Positions 35,159 through 47,301 of a DNA stretch of 64,000 bases are shown here, piece by piece. Position 1 is the stretch's first letter, and every line of letters starts with the position of its first letter. A model generated the notes under the pieces. The model had not been told where the DNA came from. It ran no database searches and saw only the letters and a program-made list of their open reading frames with translations. The position numbers and the translations under genes are program-made. This DNA comes from Melampsora larici-populina 98AG31. Its lineage: Eukaryota > Basidiomycota > Pucciniomycetes > Pucciniales > Melampsoraceae. The stretch lies in the NCBI RefSeq assembly GCF_000204055.1, contig NW_006768805.1, forward strand, positions 628,092 through 692,091, in the 5' to 3' direction.

Positions 35159-38100
35159 TTCGGATCGTCAGCCTAGAGGCGACAAGGAATGATTATCGAG
35201 ATTTGAGGAACGATGTCAATGGATGAAGTTAATTCGTTAGTTGGTCAACCAAGGTTGATAGGATGATGAGAAGTAAAAGTAGTCAGTGATTGAAAGCACA
35301 GTGAGATGAATGAGTTGAATAGAAATCAGTGGCGATGAAAAAGAAAGATTGGTTTTTTGAAGGTCAGGAGATACAAAAAGCCTTCGTTGACCGAGAGAGG
35401 CAAATTGAACTATTCTAATCTGAAATGTACAGCAAATTGATTGACTGTAAATTTACATAGATTTGGTATTGGGGATTTCATTTCTTCTGTTTTGCCATAA
35501 CTTTTGATTCGATCGGCGGAGAAGACCAATAAAGTATGGATGTAATCAGCTATACCTCTCTATACACATAATTCACCCCACAACATATGTACACATTCTT
35601 GAGAACACGATTGAGCATAATCAACTTGTACCAATTCCTTCTTTGACAATTTTTCTTCATTTTTTATCAATCCAATCAGCCTAAATTCAGATCCGCACCA
35701 AAATTCAAGAGAAAGCTGTGCATTATTGTATACATCTTCCAACTCCTTTGAAACAATACTTTCATTATTTGAACAACTGTCAAAAGTTACAAACATGTCC
35801 CATTGAGAGCATCCATAGCCGGGCCATAAATCCGTAACATACGGGGGGTCACACAGATTGTTTAGGTAAGTGTTTGAGGTATGAAATTTGAACATTGTAC
35901 AGCTGTGGTTCCCTACAGTACAGTTTGCAGCATAATTTGCAAGGTGAGCTATGGCTTAGTTGATCATGGAGGTGTATGACTTGTGGACAGTCTGATATTA
36001 CAAGCTGGAGTTTATGGGAAAAGTGGGGTACAGAAGGATTTAGGTTGAAAGTGGAAAAGGGACAAATTTGGCCTATTTTGGCTTGCATGTAGAGAATTGC
36101 CTAAGCTAAATATGTGTTTGGGGGTAACAGCTGTGGATAAAAATATCTCAGATCTAAGTATGTATGTTTATGGCACATGGATGTGGATGCCCTGAGGTAC
36201 CAAAAATCATATCTTTATGTCCAGGTCTGTTGAATTTTGAACATCTTCCATCAAGGGTAAATGTGACAAGACTTGGGTTTCAACTTACACCAGTCAAGTT
36301 TCCCACATATGAAATTGATTAATGTTGTTGATAGATAAGTCTGATTCCTCAAAAGTCAGATCTTTCAATTTGACATCAAAACCTTTCATTTGTCCAAAAT
36401 CAATTTCCTTGTCACAATTTCAAGTCCAAATGACATTCTACTGCATTGGCTTCACTCCTTCTTTGATGTTGGATGCTAGAACAACCATCATCATTGGTGG
36501 AGGGGTCCCAAGAGAACCAGAGAGTCATGCCAGGTTATCTTTTAGTGGCAGTCTACTTGTTGGTAAAATAAGTTGCTACTTCTCAATGACAAAAAAGATG
36601 CCTTTAACAAATGTAAACAATAATAGATTTCACAACAGCACATTGACAGGACTCAAGGAGATTAAAAGAACTAGGCAAACCTTTAAATAAAGTAGACAAT
36701 AATGAATCTCATGGAAGCAAGTTGACAAGACTTGATAAGATTGAAAGAAATAGGCAAACCTGGGGTTTGTTAAAAGAGAAACTGACAGAAAAATTGATAA
36801 CAAAAGGAATAAAGTGAAATAAGGCAGTAATAATATATTGCAAACCAGGATACATTGAAGTTTCAATATTTAAATCATTAACTTTGAAGGAAAAACAAAA
36901 AATATTACCTATAGAATTGATTTCCTCAAACAGGAAGAAATTCTAAAGGGCAAGAATGAGAGGAACATATATAACACAAATGAGAAAAACCCAAGTGGAA
37001 ACACAACTGGACCAACACCCCTCTGTACCGTTTCAACAGCTACTATCCATTGATCTCAATTTAATATTTAGTTACTTATTGCTTGCTTCTTTAATAATTA
37101 ATTTGATTACTCCAAATAGGATAATGTGATTAAATACCTTAACACTTGAATTTCTTGACCACATTCCAACATTCTCTAACAGTTGGAGTGCATCCATAAC
37201 ATTGGATGGTGACATTCAAGGATATTATGTTTTAGTGATTCCATTTCTTGGGAGTGACAGCTGACACATAGGGCCAACCCCAAAAAAGTTGAGCCAAGGG
37301 ATTATTCAGGTCCAGAAGATTTGTCAGCTGAATACCATGGGTGACACTCTCCTTGGAGTGATAAATCTGAGCACTATTGAAAAGCATTCCCTGGAGCCAA
37401 ACATGTAAATTCACATCAAATGAAAATGGTCTTCTATGTTCTGCTCAAGCATTGGATCATGAAGCAGCCTGAAGTATCTGAGCATAAATAAAACCATGTA
37501 AAAAATAACTACAGTTGAAGATAAAAAAATCATATGATAAATGTCTTTACTTCAGAATTGTTGATATTGAGTTGAATTGATGAAAATTTGAGAGATTAAT
37601 GAAAGTAATGAAGAGCTACCTGCCAAATAGGACCAATCAATATACTATTTTATGGATGTTTGAAGAGATATAAAGTAAGACAGAGGTGTTGAAAATGTTG
37701 TCACCAATTAAAAAAACCATGATAACTATGATATTAAAAGATAAAATTGCCTCTTGATATCTTCGAGCAGATAAGGAAAGGAAAGAAGAGTCATAAATAT
37801 TTATAATCATTCAAAAAAATTACTAAAAAAAGTACTAACTGCAGGTTTGATTTAACTTTGGGGTCACGAGGCTCAAAGAACTGCATTCAAGCAAATTATG
37901 TATAATTTGGAACACAATTTCATCCCACCGCTTTGCCCAGAAATATGTACATAGTTCCAAATCATTCACTAAAGTGGTCCTAATAAATTTGTCACACTTG
38001 GTAACCTGTATTTGACCAAGTAAGTGCAATCACAAAGGCAGATGTGGATTCTATGTAAGTGTGTACATGTATGTTTTTGAGAGATAATGCACAAGGTAAT

Positions 38101-39497
38101 CACTTTCCAAATTTGACCTTGATCCAAGTACCACAGGGGTGATATTCCACTGCTGTGTAAACAGCCCTACATTTTGGTAAGTTTGCTTCACCTAGCCACA
38201 GTACTGTGAATGCCTGAAGTGATGAACAAGGCTTTTTGGTCAGCAAGACATAGCTTTTCACCAGGATTGATACCAAAAGCCTTGGACTTCCCTAGTGACA
38301 ATATTCAAGGGCATCCTGGAGAGATAAAAGATAGGATTTAGAAGTCATCAGATATATGTAGTCTATGTCACCTTGAGCTAGGTGCCTTTCAGTTGTGATT
38401 ATATCTATCCATGAGACTAATTGAATGTGATCATTGGTCCAAAGTGTAGATAGGTTTATCCTTCTGTTGGTGGTATCAAATGACATTGACATCTAATTGA
38501 GAAACCAAGCCTTACAAGAGATGTTTTGATTGTCAACAGCTTTAAAACTGTGGTGGGTCAAGTTTACTGCATTCACACATCCACTGAGTCCTCTGTGTGT
38601 AGTGCCAAGGTGCTCTCTCACATTTGCAAAGGGTCAACATGGCATATACCCAAGTAGCTTTACCACCACCTGGCTGCCGGCTATTGCTCAAGCCTTCTAC
38701 GTGAATTCAAATTTGGTGGCTCTATTGTGGTTCCCCTCAAGGGTCCAATTTTCCACCTCCATGTTTGAAGTACCTTTTGTGACTCAGACTGCACTATAGA
38801 GACAGCCATTGTATTGGATTTCAGTCTGTGCCATGATTCTGAGAGTTAGCTGTGTGCTTGATTAAAATGGCTCCTTTTCTACCCTGTCCTACTACATTGT
38901 ACCATCAACCCTGTGGATTAACATAGAGAAAACTCAACAGATCAGTCAAGTTTCCTCTGTTTCATCCGAGCTTTTTATGCAATCATCCAGCAGCACACTT
39001 GAGCCATCTTCCCATCTCCTCATCTCCCCATGGCAGAAGAACCTATGGGTGCACAGTCCCCACTTCTTGTCAAATTCTTACAACATCAAGGGTATTCAGG
39101 ATTCAAGAAGTGGCCTCAAGAGGTGACAAGAAGGGACATCAGAAGTTTCTCAAACTTCTGGAGGACTTCTGAACTCCATAACCTAAACCTGCTTATACCC
39201 CTTACACGCATTCATGGTGTGCGGCGTCTTTGAGTCCCCTTAAAACTTGCTGCTGGACTGACCCACAGCATGATCAGGTGGTATTGATGTGATGTGATGA
39301 AGATCATAACTTCATGGGGCTCTCAAAGTTACTAAGAAAACTGAAGAAATGTCACTCAAGAAACTTCTGGAGCAACTTCTTGATGTCACTTCTTGACACT
39401 TCTAAAAGCCACATGTCCATAGGCTTGTTAGAAAGTTTGCTTTGTACAGAGAATGGAAATGACTTGGGCAGGATGGCGGCTTCTAGTACATATAGCG
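35159..39497. other. Gene desert of degenerate repeats
   Basis: Over four kilobases with no supported gene. The first 250 bases are promoter and leader of the La-domain gene. The remainder is AT-rich and has many stop codons in every frame. Short frames (35560-36088 minus, 36322-36690 plus, 38292-38492 minus, 38530-38799 plus) have no motifs. The texture suggests old, decayed transposons, but apart from the small tandem repeat at 36613 I could not match it to named families. Confidence 0.5.
36613..36761. repeat. Short imperfect tandem repeat
   Basis: Two direct copies of about 70 bases, 36613-36681 and 36692-36761. Both run from GTA.ACAATAAT to AGGCAAACCT with the order TTGACA.GACT, GATT.AAAGAA conserved. 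Noncoding. Confidence 0.75.
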
Positions 39498-40493
39498 TAG
39501 ACAAATATGGTTCTGGAATTTCCAGGAGGGGTTTTCCAGAATGCCATAAGGTTTTTTTGTTATGTTCTGACATTGTGACATTCTGCAACTTTGAATGCAC
39601 CACACTCCAGAATGCCAGAATCCTCATGACTAACCCAAACCACATACTCTGCCGGCGCACCCCTCCTGCCCACTCACATGAAACACTAAATCACATCATT
39701 GTTTGTCTCTCAGACTCTTATCTTGAAACCAAGATACCACTCCCCCTGCAATGGCTTGAACAAGGCAACATTGACTTCTGGAATGGTCCATCCACCTCAC
39801 AAATAACAAGAAGAATGGAAACAACAATAAAATTTTGACAAACAAGAACAAATCTGATGATCATTATTTGATGTTGTTTGAAAGACTTGAATAAGCAAGA
39901 GTAGAAATTCAGACAGAAGACAAATTGTCAATATTTTGCAAAATTGTGGAGGAAAGGAACCCGTGGTCTACAGAGGTTCAATCTAGTTAACATTATCAAT
40001 TGATTTTGATGATCGTTCATGATCTTGTGATGAAACACTTGGTATAACAAAACAACTTGAACAAGACACCTTTTTGAACTTCAGAAACATGTACACGATT
40101 ACTAAACTTTGTGGAAGACTTCAAAAAAAAGAAAATTAGAACAATCATCGTGTATCAATTGTGGTTTGGGCTGAAAGCAGGTGAAAGCAGAAAATAGACA
40201 ATCAAGACAATCATTGTGTCTCAATTGATTGCTATGGGGTGAAAGCAGGTGAGAGAACAAAAGAAGATAGAAATTCATCTGGATAATTGTGTACCCAATT
40301 CATGTGAGGAACTTGAGTAAAGAAATCATCTTCATCGAGTTGCAATGAGCATCATGTATCAATCCATTTGTTTGTGGTGAAATTTTTGCAAAAAAAGGTA
40401 TCATTAGGAATTTTGGTCTTGTCTCGAATGCCAGAAGGGTTCCGGCGTTCCCGAAAAATCCTTCTGGAAATTTACAGAACCATATTTGTATAC
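39498..40493. mobile_element. Terminal-inverted-repeat element, copy 2
   Basis: The left end (ACAAATATGGTTCTGG) is inverted at the right end (CCATATTTGTATAC after a CTTCTGGAAATTTACAG segment). The left 230 bases align with copy 1 (13903-14150), including TTCTGCAACTTTGAATGC and CACACTCCAGAAT.CCAGAA. Inside the left part a frame reads NHILCRRTPPAHSHETLNHI then IVC, a C...HET..HI..C pattern like the zinc-finger tail of non-LTR reverse transcriptases; this may be a captured or chance fragment. Without a transposase it is non-autonomous. Confidence 0.65.
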
Positions 40494-41599
40494 CCCAAGA
40501 GAAGAGCCTCGTCTGATCAGTTGGGTCTGGTGATAGGTGGTCCAAATGTTGATGTTTTGTGTAGCTGCTACACCCGGTACAATATCCAGGGGAGTTTTCT
40601 GCTCCGTTTTTTTAACACAAATCGATTTGTATTTCGGGTGAAGATGTGAAGTATTCAGTAGTTTCTGCTTAGCTTATCTTACCCTCCTCATTTTACCAGT
40701 GTGATTTAGAAGTTGTTTGACCCAAGGAAAGAGTTTGCATGGAAGTATATTAAGCTCGTTCTCTGCTTATTCTAAAGATGAGCAGGCTTGTTCTGAAATG
40801 CGCCCGGGTGGACCGCTGAGTCGGTGGGAATCTGTTCGATCCTACGTTGCGAGATGAAAGTGGTGATCGCAAGCGAATCGAAAGTCGTGCGTTGGAATCT
40901 GTTGACGAACCGCCGCATGTCACTTTCGTAAGTGGTTTGCTTTTCACGCCATTTATGATCTTTAGAAACCTTTTTGAGTTGGTTGAACAAAGCGTCTTTG
41001 TTTGATAAATAGACGCTCTGCGCTACATCCTGAAATGTTTTTTCCACTTCCGTTTGATGTCATTGAAGCTAGCCCGGAACCCCGTGCCTGGGCATACTAC
41101 TATTCGATGGCCTCAGAGTCAGGCTGCGTTATTATTGCCTGGCTCATGGGCCATCTATGGGTCAATGGCACTTCGATCGGTGAGGTCTGTGCCAGTTAGC
41201 GGCCTAGACCAGCTTCAAGGGCTTTGGTTTGACCACCAGCCTTTTGTCTTATTGGTCTCCAAACTGGCCTCATCATCAATACTTGCCTTTGTTCGCCTCG
41301 CCAATTATTCAGTAAATCATCTTAACACGTTCTTTTGAACTCAAACCACCTCCGCCTTCAAACACATTCCTCACATTCTTGAGGACATCTAGCCTTTCAT
41401 TTTAGTCGTTTCCTCACCTCACGTAAGCAACAAGGTCATCATAACGCAACATCAGTCATTACAACGCAGCGACTGAGTATCATCGAGAAGACAGTCTCTT
41501 ATTATCAACAGATTCCAGCACTTGTTCGACTTCACAACTTTTTCAAGCTTTGTCGTTATCTAAACCATTGGATTCCAATTGGATCAATCATTTTTGAAA
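40494..41599. other. Intergenic, possible gene fragment on minus strand
   Basis: At 41047-40750 (minus) a frame reads EKTFQDVAQSVYLSNKDALF, LKKVSKDHKWREKQTTYESD and RRFVNRFQRTTFDSLAITTF, which has protein-like composition and locally higher GC. I cannot assign it or extend it with splice sites; it may be a transposase or gene relic. 41340-41599 holds the promoter and leader of the glyoxal oxidase gene. Confidence 0.3.
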
Positions 41600-44082
41600 A
41601 TGGTATCTGGTCACAGTCGAGGGACCTCCTGGGCCAGGACTGCTTCAGCAGTGCTCGCTATAACGTCACCCGCAGCTATCATTGCTTCACCTTCCCCAAA
41701 TACGTTCGAGGTCGTTGGGGTCACAGGCGTGTCTGCTCAACAGCTCTTCGTCGCAGGTGTAAATAAGGTACGCCGGTGTTCACCTCTAACCTTTTCTCTC
41801 TGGTTGTTTACGCATGCCTTTGCTTTTTACCCACAGGCATACATCCTTGATAAAGTTGAAAACAATCCTACCAAACTTCCTGGCACTTCTCATCCGGCGT
41901 GGGCTACGGAATATGACCTTCGAAGTAAGTCTCATTACCTTTTTTTATGTTTCTTTTGCCGTACTGACGAGGACAAAACTTTTGCCATTTTCCAGCTAAC
42001 ACTTTTCGACCGATGGCGTACGTATCCTGAAGTTCATACTCTTGTCTCACCAATAACTTTCCCTCATAATTTGATTTGTTCCGATCACACAGGGTCGCTA
42101 CGAACACTTTCTGCGCTGGTGGGGCCGTACTTGGTAATGGAACGTGGCTTTCGGTAGGAGGAAACAAAGCAGTAACCTCGGGAGGACTAGATGGTGTGAA
42201 TCTGGCAGGACCATATGGCAATGATGACGGCGCCAAATCTATCAGACTTTTGGATCCATGTGACAACGATACCAACTGTCAGTGGGTGGTCAATCCCGGA
42301 GGTAACCTCTTACAAGCTAAGCGTTGGTATCCTACCGTAGAGACCTTAGAAGATGGAAGTGCAATGATTGTGAGTGCTACTTTCATTGAAATACTGAGCT
42401 GTCTTTTCACCAACTCACCTTGACACTTCTACGCCTAGATCGGTGGGTGCACAGATGGTGGTTATGTCAACGATGCCAATCAGAACATCCCAACCATTGA
42501 ATATTTCCCTTCGAAGGGAACTCCAGTCGGGCTCAATTTCTTGACCACAACACTACCTGCAAACCTTTATACTCTCACATGGCTACTCCCTTCAGGAAAT
42601 ATTTTCTTCCAAAGTAATCTCGCCACAGAGATCTTCGACTACAAGAAGAACGTTGAATATCCTCTTCCAAACATCCCTCATGCTGTCCGAACATACCCTG
42701 CTTCTGCAGCTACGGCTATGCTACCTCTGACCCCCAAGAATAACGTAAGCTCGATAAATGCACTAATCACCTTTGGATCCGACGACTTCATACAATTTTG
42801 ATTTTTTTTCGTTTTCATTCCTTGCGTAACAGTACACAGCAACGATTTTGTTTTGCGGGGGTACCGACTTGCAACCCGACCAATGGGTTACAAACTGGAA
42901 TATTGCAGCGTTAGTCTTCTCTTGCCTTTACTCTAATAGTATCCACCCTAACCCTTGAATTATTAGTTATCCCGCCGACAGCTCTTGTGTAAAGATGTCG
43001 CCAGATGTTTCTACCACTTGGGAAGAGGAGGATTCCTTATTTGAAGGTCGAAGCATGGGGCAGTTTGTGATTATGCCAGACGGAAGATTATGGATGGGTA
43101 ACGGTATTGGGAAAGGAACCGCTGGGTACGGAAACACCAGCTGGGCCATTGGACAGTCTTTCGGTTCAGACCCCATATATGCACCGGCATACTACGATCC
43201 AAACGCTGCCAAAGGTTCCAGATGGTCAAGACCAATGACCAATGCAACTGTTCCTCGACTTTATCACTCCGTTGCATCTCTTTTGAGTGATGGCTCTATC
43301 TTGACTGCGGGTTCAAATGTATGTCATCTACTTTTAGACACGCTATTCTTTGAGCCGCTGATTTACCAATCTCCTACATTCTTTTCCCAGCCAAATGCTG
43401 ATTACATCCCAGCGGGTACGGCGGGATACCCTTACGTGACTGAATACCGTGCTGAGAAGTGTAAGCTATTTATCATCTGCATCCTCCGGGACAAGTTCTA
43501 ATACCTCGTCTCCTAAACACAGTTTATCCGGATTACTACACCAAGACAAGACCTCAACCTTCTGGTTTGCCGACCTCCTTATCTTACGGTGGAGCCTTCT
43601 TTGACGTCAAGATCTCCGCCTCTGATGTACACGACACATCATATCTACAGAACACTCTTGTGTCAGTCGTCCGTGTTGGGTATTCAACACACGCAATGAA
43701 TATGGGACAACGGTACCTACAGCTCAACAATACCTACACCGCCAACTCTGATGGCTCGGCAACACTTCATGTATCTCAAATGCCCCCTTGTGTGGCTTGT
43801 TTCCCACCTGGGCCTGCTTTCTTATTTGTTGTGGTCAATGGTGTTCCTTCACATGGTGTGATGGTCATGGTTGGTACTGGAGCTCTTGGTGCCCAACCGA
43901 CAACACCTGCTGCTGCTTTACCTGGAACTGTGGCTACCTGGAATTCTGTCTTATCGACCTCCAGTACAGACGCCAATAACGGGGCGAAGAAAGGCGACAG
44001 CGCTCGGTCGGTACCTCATCGACAGTTATCAGCTCTCTCAGCTCTCTTTTTGGTCTTCCTTCTCACTTCGCAATTCACATAG
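41600..44082 (+). CDS. Glyoxal oxidase / copper radical oxidase (AA5_1)
   Basis: Nine exons (41600-41767, 41837-41924, 41996-42017, 42093-42369, 42439-42744, 42833-42909, 42967-43318, 43391-43460, 43523-44082), in frame, 639 residues. The copper-radical residues known from Phanerochaete glyoxal oxidase all have counterparts: Cys100 in NTFCAGGAVLGNG and Tyr172 in KRWYPT form the Cys-Tyr cofactor, Tyr412-His413 in RLYHSVASLLSDG and His510 in STHAMNMGQRYL bind copper. These enzymes oxidise aldehydes such as glyoxal or methylglyoxal to acids and release hydrogen peroxide outside the cell. The N-terminus has a hydrophobic stretch (ASAVLAITSPAAIIA), probably a signal peptide after a short polar start. 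The C-terminus (LSALSALFLVFLLTSQFT) after a Ser/Gly stretch fits a GPI-anchor signal, so the enzyme may sit on the cell surface. A 22-base exon 3 is supported by frame and the DLR-TNTFRPMAVATNTFC continuity. Confidence 0.93.
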
Positions 44083-45083
44083 AGAACTTGAGAATCAGGG
44101 CTCAATCCAGGCTTCACAACTTCTTCCTTAGCCTTGAATCTCTCATTCCATTGAAATAATTTCTCGCGGTCCGTAGAAACCATTCAAGACATGTTACAAG
44201 CCTCTATCAGCGTGCCTTTGTTTTCTATCCGCACTTGCAACTCAATCAAATATTGTTATTCATCAAACTCCCTCTCACGTCATTGCACTTTCCAGAACCA
44301 TTTTTTTCGCCTTTCCTTTTCTATCGCTGATCAATTTGCTGACAATGTTGACCGATGTTGCTTGTACTGAATTCACTTTCATTTGCCTTTTTGACCATTC
44401 AAGAGTCTTTTCAATATATTTTATTTTTGAGAACACATTCTACCTTCCATTTGGCCCCGAAGAAATAACATGGAGTTCAATGCAAATTGCTCTAGAGTAA
44501 ACATAATGACCTCATATATCACCAGACCCTCTATGCGCCCACATATACGAAAATATCGCATTGTCAACACGTACGACCTGTACGCTGAGAAGCTTGTATT
44601 TTGTCATGTCTTTTTCAAGTGGCAACCAAATCATTATTCCCAGAAAAACACGAATGTTCATCCAGACCCAAGTGCCTTCTATTTTTTCTACAGAATTGTA
44701 AAGTGACCACAAGGGCCCGCCATGAGAATTCAATTACAACAATTTTCATCAAAGTGCCTAGCAAAAGATCTGCTATTCTCATCCTTTGTTCACTTATGAC
44801 TGCTTTGAGGAACAATATCCTTCGTTGTGTCATTTGTCCCCAAATTTCCTCTTCACTATGATGGTTGATCTTCATGGGTTTCTATCCTCACAAGCTTGAT
44901 AGTTCACCGATTACAAGGTTAACAATGCCATGCAAGGATTTGCGACTTCTGTCCAGTTAAGCCAATGTCCATCTGATCTGTCTTCTACTAGGTCCACAAA
45001 GTATTGACTGATTGCTAATGATGTGACCTATAATTATTTCCCATATTGGAAAACCTATAATATGACATGCAGGCTTTCCCACT
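44083..45083. other. Spacer between glyoxal oxidase and MITE
   Basis: 3' untranslated region of the glyoxal oxidase gene, then AT-rich sequence. No gene, repeat or RNA is recognised; the short frames at 44470-44875 on both strands overlap each other and have no motifs. Confidence 0.5.
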
Positions 45084-45870
45084 ACAGTCATCTCTGACAT
45101 AACCCATACCCAAAAAATGTTGCCCAAAAGTATGGGTTTTGCTAGAGTATAGGTTACCTCAATCTCTGTCAAAAGCCATAATTATATATTTGCAGACAAA
45201 ATATGGGTTATGACAAAGATTGTACAAAACAAAAAATTGACTTCTTGGGAAACCTTAAAAAACATATCAGAAAGAGTCTGCTGCGCTGCTTTGCGGCTTT
45301 AACATGTAGCAATTGGCAGTGTTTAACAGAGGCTTGGATGGCCCTTTCATACCCCTGCACTTCTTGTGCATTGTCACTTTCCAAGTAAGATAGCATGATA
45401 TCTGAGGCTTTGTCGTGGTGGTGGAGGTATATTTCCTACTATAGATTCTTTTTCATTTGCTTCTTGTTGCATATTTTCAAATTTCTTGAAATCTTCCCTA
45501 ATCTTCCTCAATATTGGCCAAAATGTACTTGGACAGTTTGGAGGAAGTATAATATAAATGAGTTTGTGATGTGTGGTGTGTGAAAGCTAAATAAGGTTGA
45601 ATAGTGTTAGTATCAATAGAGTTTGTCTGTAAATATTTATGTTTACAGTTTTTCAAGCCTCCCTCAGTCATTTTTTTTTTCAAATGACCCCTGACTTTTA
45701 TGGGTTATGAACTCTGGTTTCCCTCAAAAACCTTATGGGTTATGGGGTACTACAAAGCTATGGGTTATGGACCCACTTTCCCTGCAATTTTTCTGCAGAT
45801 GGCCAGATTTGTATGGGTTTTGATGGAGTATGGCTTACAGCACAGATGGGTTATGTCAGAGACGACTGTA
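45084..45870. mobile_element. Tc1/mariner-type MITE
   Basis: The 23-base terminal inverted repeat begins CAGTCATCTCTGACATAACC at 45086 and its inverse ends at 45868, with one mismatch. Both ends are flanked by TA (45084-45085, 45869-45870), the target duplication of Tc1/mariner elements, which also typically start CAGT. The interior (about 740 bases) repeats the word TATGGGTTATG or close variants several times in either orientation and has no transposase. It is therefore a non-autonomous element mobilised, if at all, in trans. Confidence 0.8.
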
Positions 45871-46716
45871 TTGAATCACTTTTGCAAAACTTGCATGATA
45901 TATGAGGTAGATTTGAAAAGTGTATGATTCTACTACATCCTATGAAGGGAAATGGTGCATTAAAAAAGGTCTTTTCTCATAAAAAAACCTTTGAGATCTT
46001 TCACCCATACACATGAAGCTCCAGACATCCAGATCTAGCGTCTGATTTGATGTTCTTGATCTCCAGATCTTTCATCGTGTTGCTCCTCATCTTATCATCA
46101 TCTGATTCTCAACAACTACAATGTTTGCCCACAAGCTAGGATCAAGTTCATCCTGAAGCAGTTCAGGCTGTGGATTGAACCCATGGCGGATTAAAGGCAT
46201 CTCCGATGTTCTTATAATTCATTTTATAATGACACAAGTCTTGATTCAGGATGCGAATTGCTGTGAATGAAGAGATTCGAATTTCTACATGTCGATTTTT
46301 ACCAGTCAAATTACATACAATAGATAGTTTAGTCACTGCATATAGCATACCTTTTGGGGATTGGGAAAGTAATAATTTGTCCAACTCAGGTAATAACAAA
46401 CATCTTAAATCACATCTACATAATAGTAATGGTGCGTTCAACTTCCACTCGGCGAAATTGAATCAGCATGAAGTTGAGTCGAGATGAGATTTGCAAATGT
46501 TGTCGGAGCCATCGGCCTTGCAAGTTGCCAGTACCCGGGGCCGGTCCTTATAACATGTGACATCAGGAGGTGCTGCGGATCTACGGCGCATAATCGAAAT
46601 AGTTTCCGCCCGGTCCTCAACGAATCAGCCACTCCTTCATCCAACGTTTCGATTCAGCTTCACAAGCTTTTCACATCAAGCCATCTTAAACTCGAAAGAC
46701 CAACCGATCTTAAAAA
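45871..46716. other. Spacer and promoter of ATP synthase subunit K
   Basis: No credible frame: the open stretch 46251-46487 has no motif. The last 250 bases are the promoter and leader of the next gene, with the start codon preceded by TTAAAAA. Confidence 0.5.
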
Positions 46717-47301
46717 ATGTCGTACGTTATCTTTGGAAAGTAAGTGGTTTAATTAATTTTTTGTCTCAATTTTCATCCAACCTCAGGCATTCGGCAATAG
46801 GCTCACTTGATGACCAAGCGTATCAATTCGAACTCTATTAGCATTTGCTTCTACAATCATTCACATCTAAAAATTCATATTTTAATTTGGATTGCTAACC
46901 ATTGTGTTCTTTCTGAATTGATTTTGTAGGAAAGTCCTCAATGAATATCTTGCACTTGGAACCTTTGTGGTCAGCGACAGCCTCAGAAAATGACACCCAT
47001 CAGTTCAACCAAGCTGACCGAAACTCTGATCTACTCATGTTGGAATACTCTTTCATATTATCAGGCCTTTGGAACAGGTGTTGCTCTCTCAATGCGTGGA
47101 TCTAAGTCTACATCACAGACCGAAATCCCCCAACCCGTAATTGCTGCCTCTTCAAAGTAAGCTATTCAGTCTCATTTGAAACAAGAATTGGAAGACCTAT
47201 TCATGCGCACTTCATGATCTTAATGAATATACACTGATATTCTTGTTTTGGATTCTACTAGGGATGAAGAAGCTTTCATTCGAGATTTCGTTAGTGTTTA
47301 G
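46717..47301 (+). CDS. ATP19: Mitochondrial F1Fo ATP synthase subunit K
   Basis: Four tiny exons (46717-46739, 46930-46969, 47065-47156, 47262-47301) encode 64 residues: MSYVIFGKKVLNEYLALGTF, a hydrophobic/Gly segment (VAFGTGVALSMRGSK) and an acidic end KDEEAFIRDFVSV. The pattern (short amphipathic start, one membrane segment, SS.DEE.FI..F tail) fits fungal subunit k (yeast Atp19), which associates with dimeric ATP synthase in the inner membrane. The gene is easy to miss because no exon exceeds 92 bases. The intron after GTFV uses a GTCAGC donor, which is unusual; an alternative donor would break the hydrophobic stretch. The family call rests on pattern and length. Confidence 0.7.

Noticed and set aside
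43776..43979. Frames on both strands within the glyoxal oxidase
   Set aside because: Shadows of the last exon, whose copper-ligand motifs and frame are secure.
46251..46487. 78-codon frame before ATP synthase subunit K
   Set aside because: No conserved phrase, overlapped by a longer minus-strand frame, and not joinable to the next gene by splicing.
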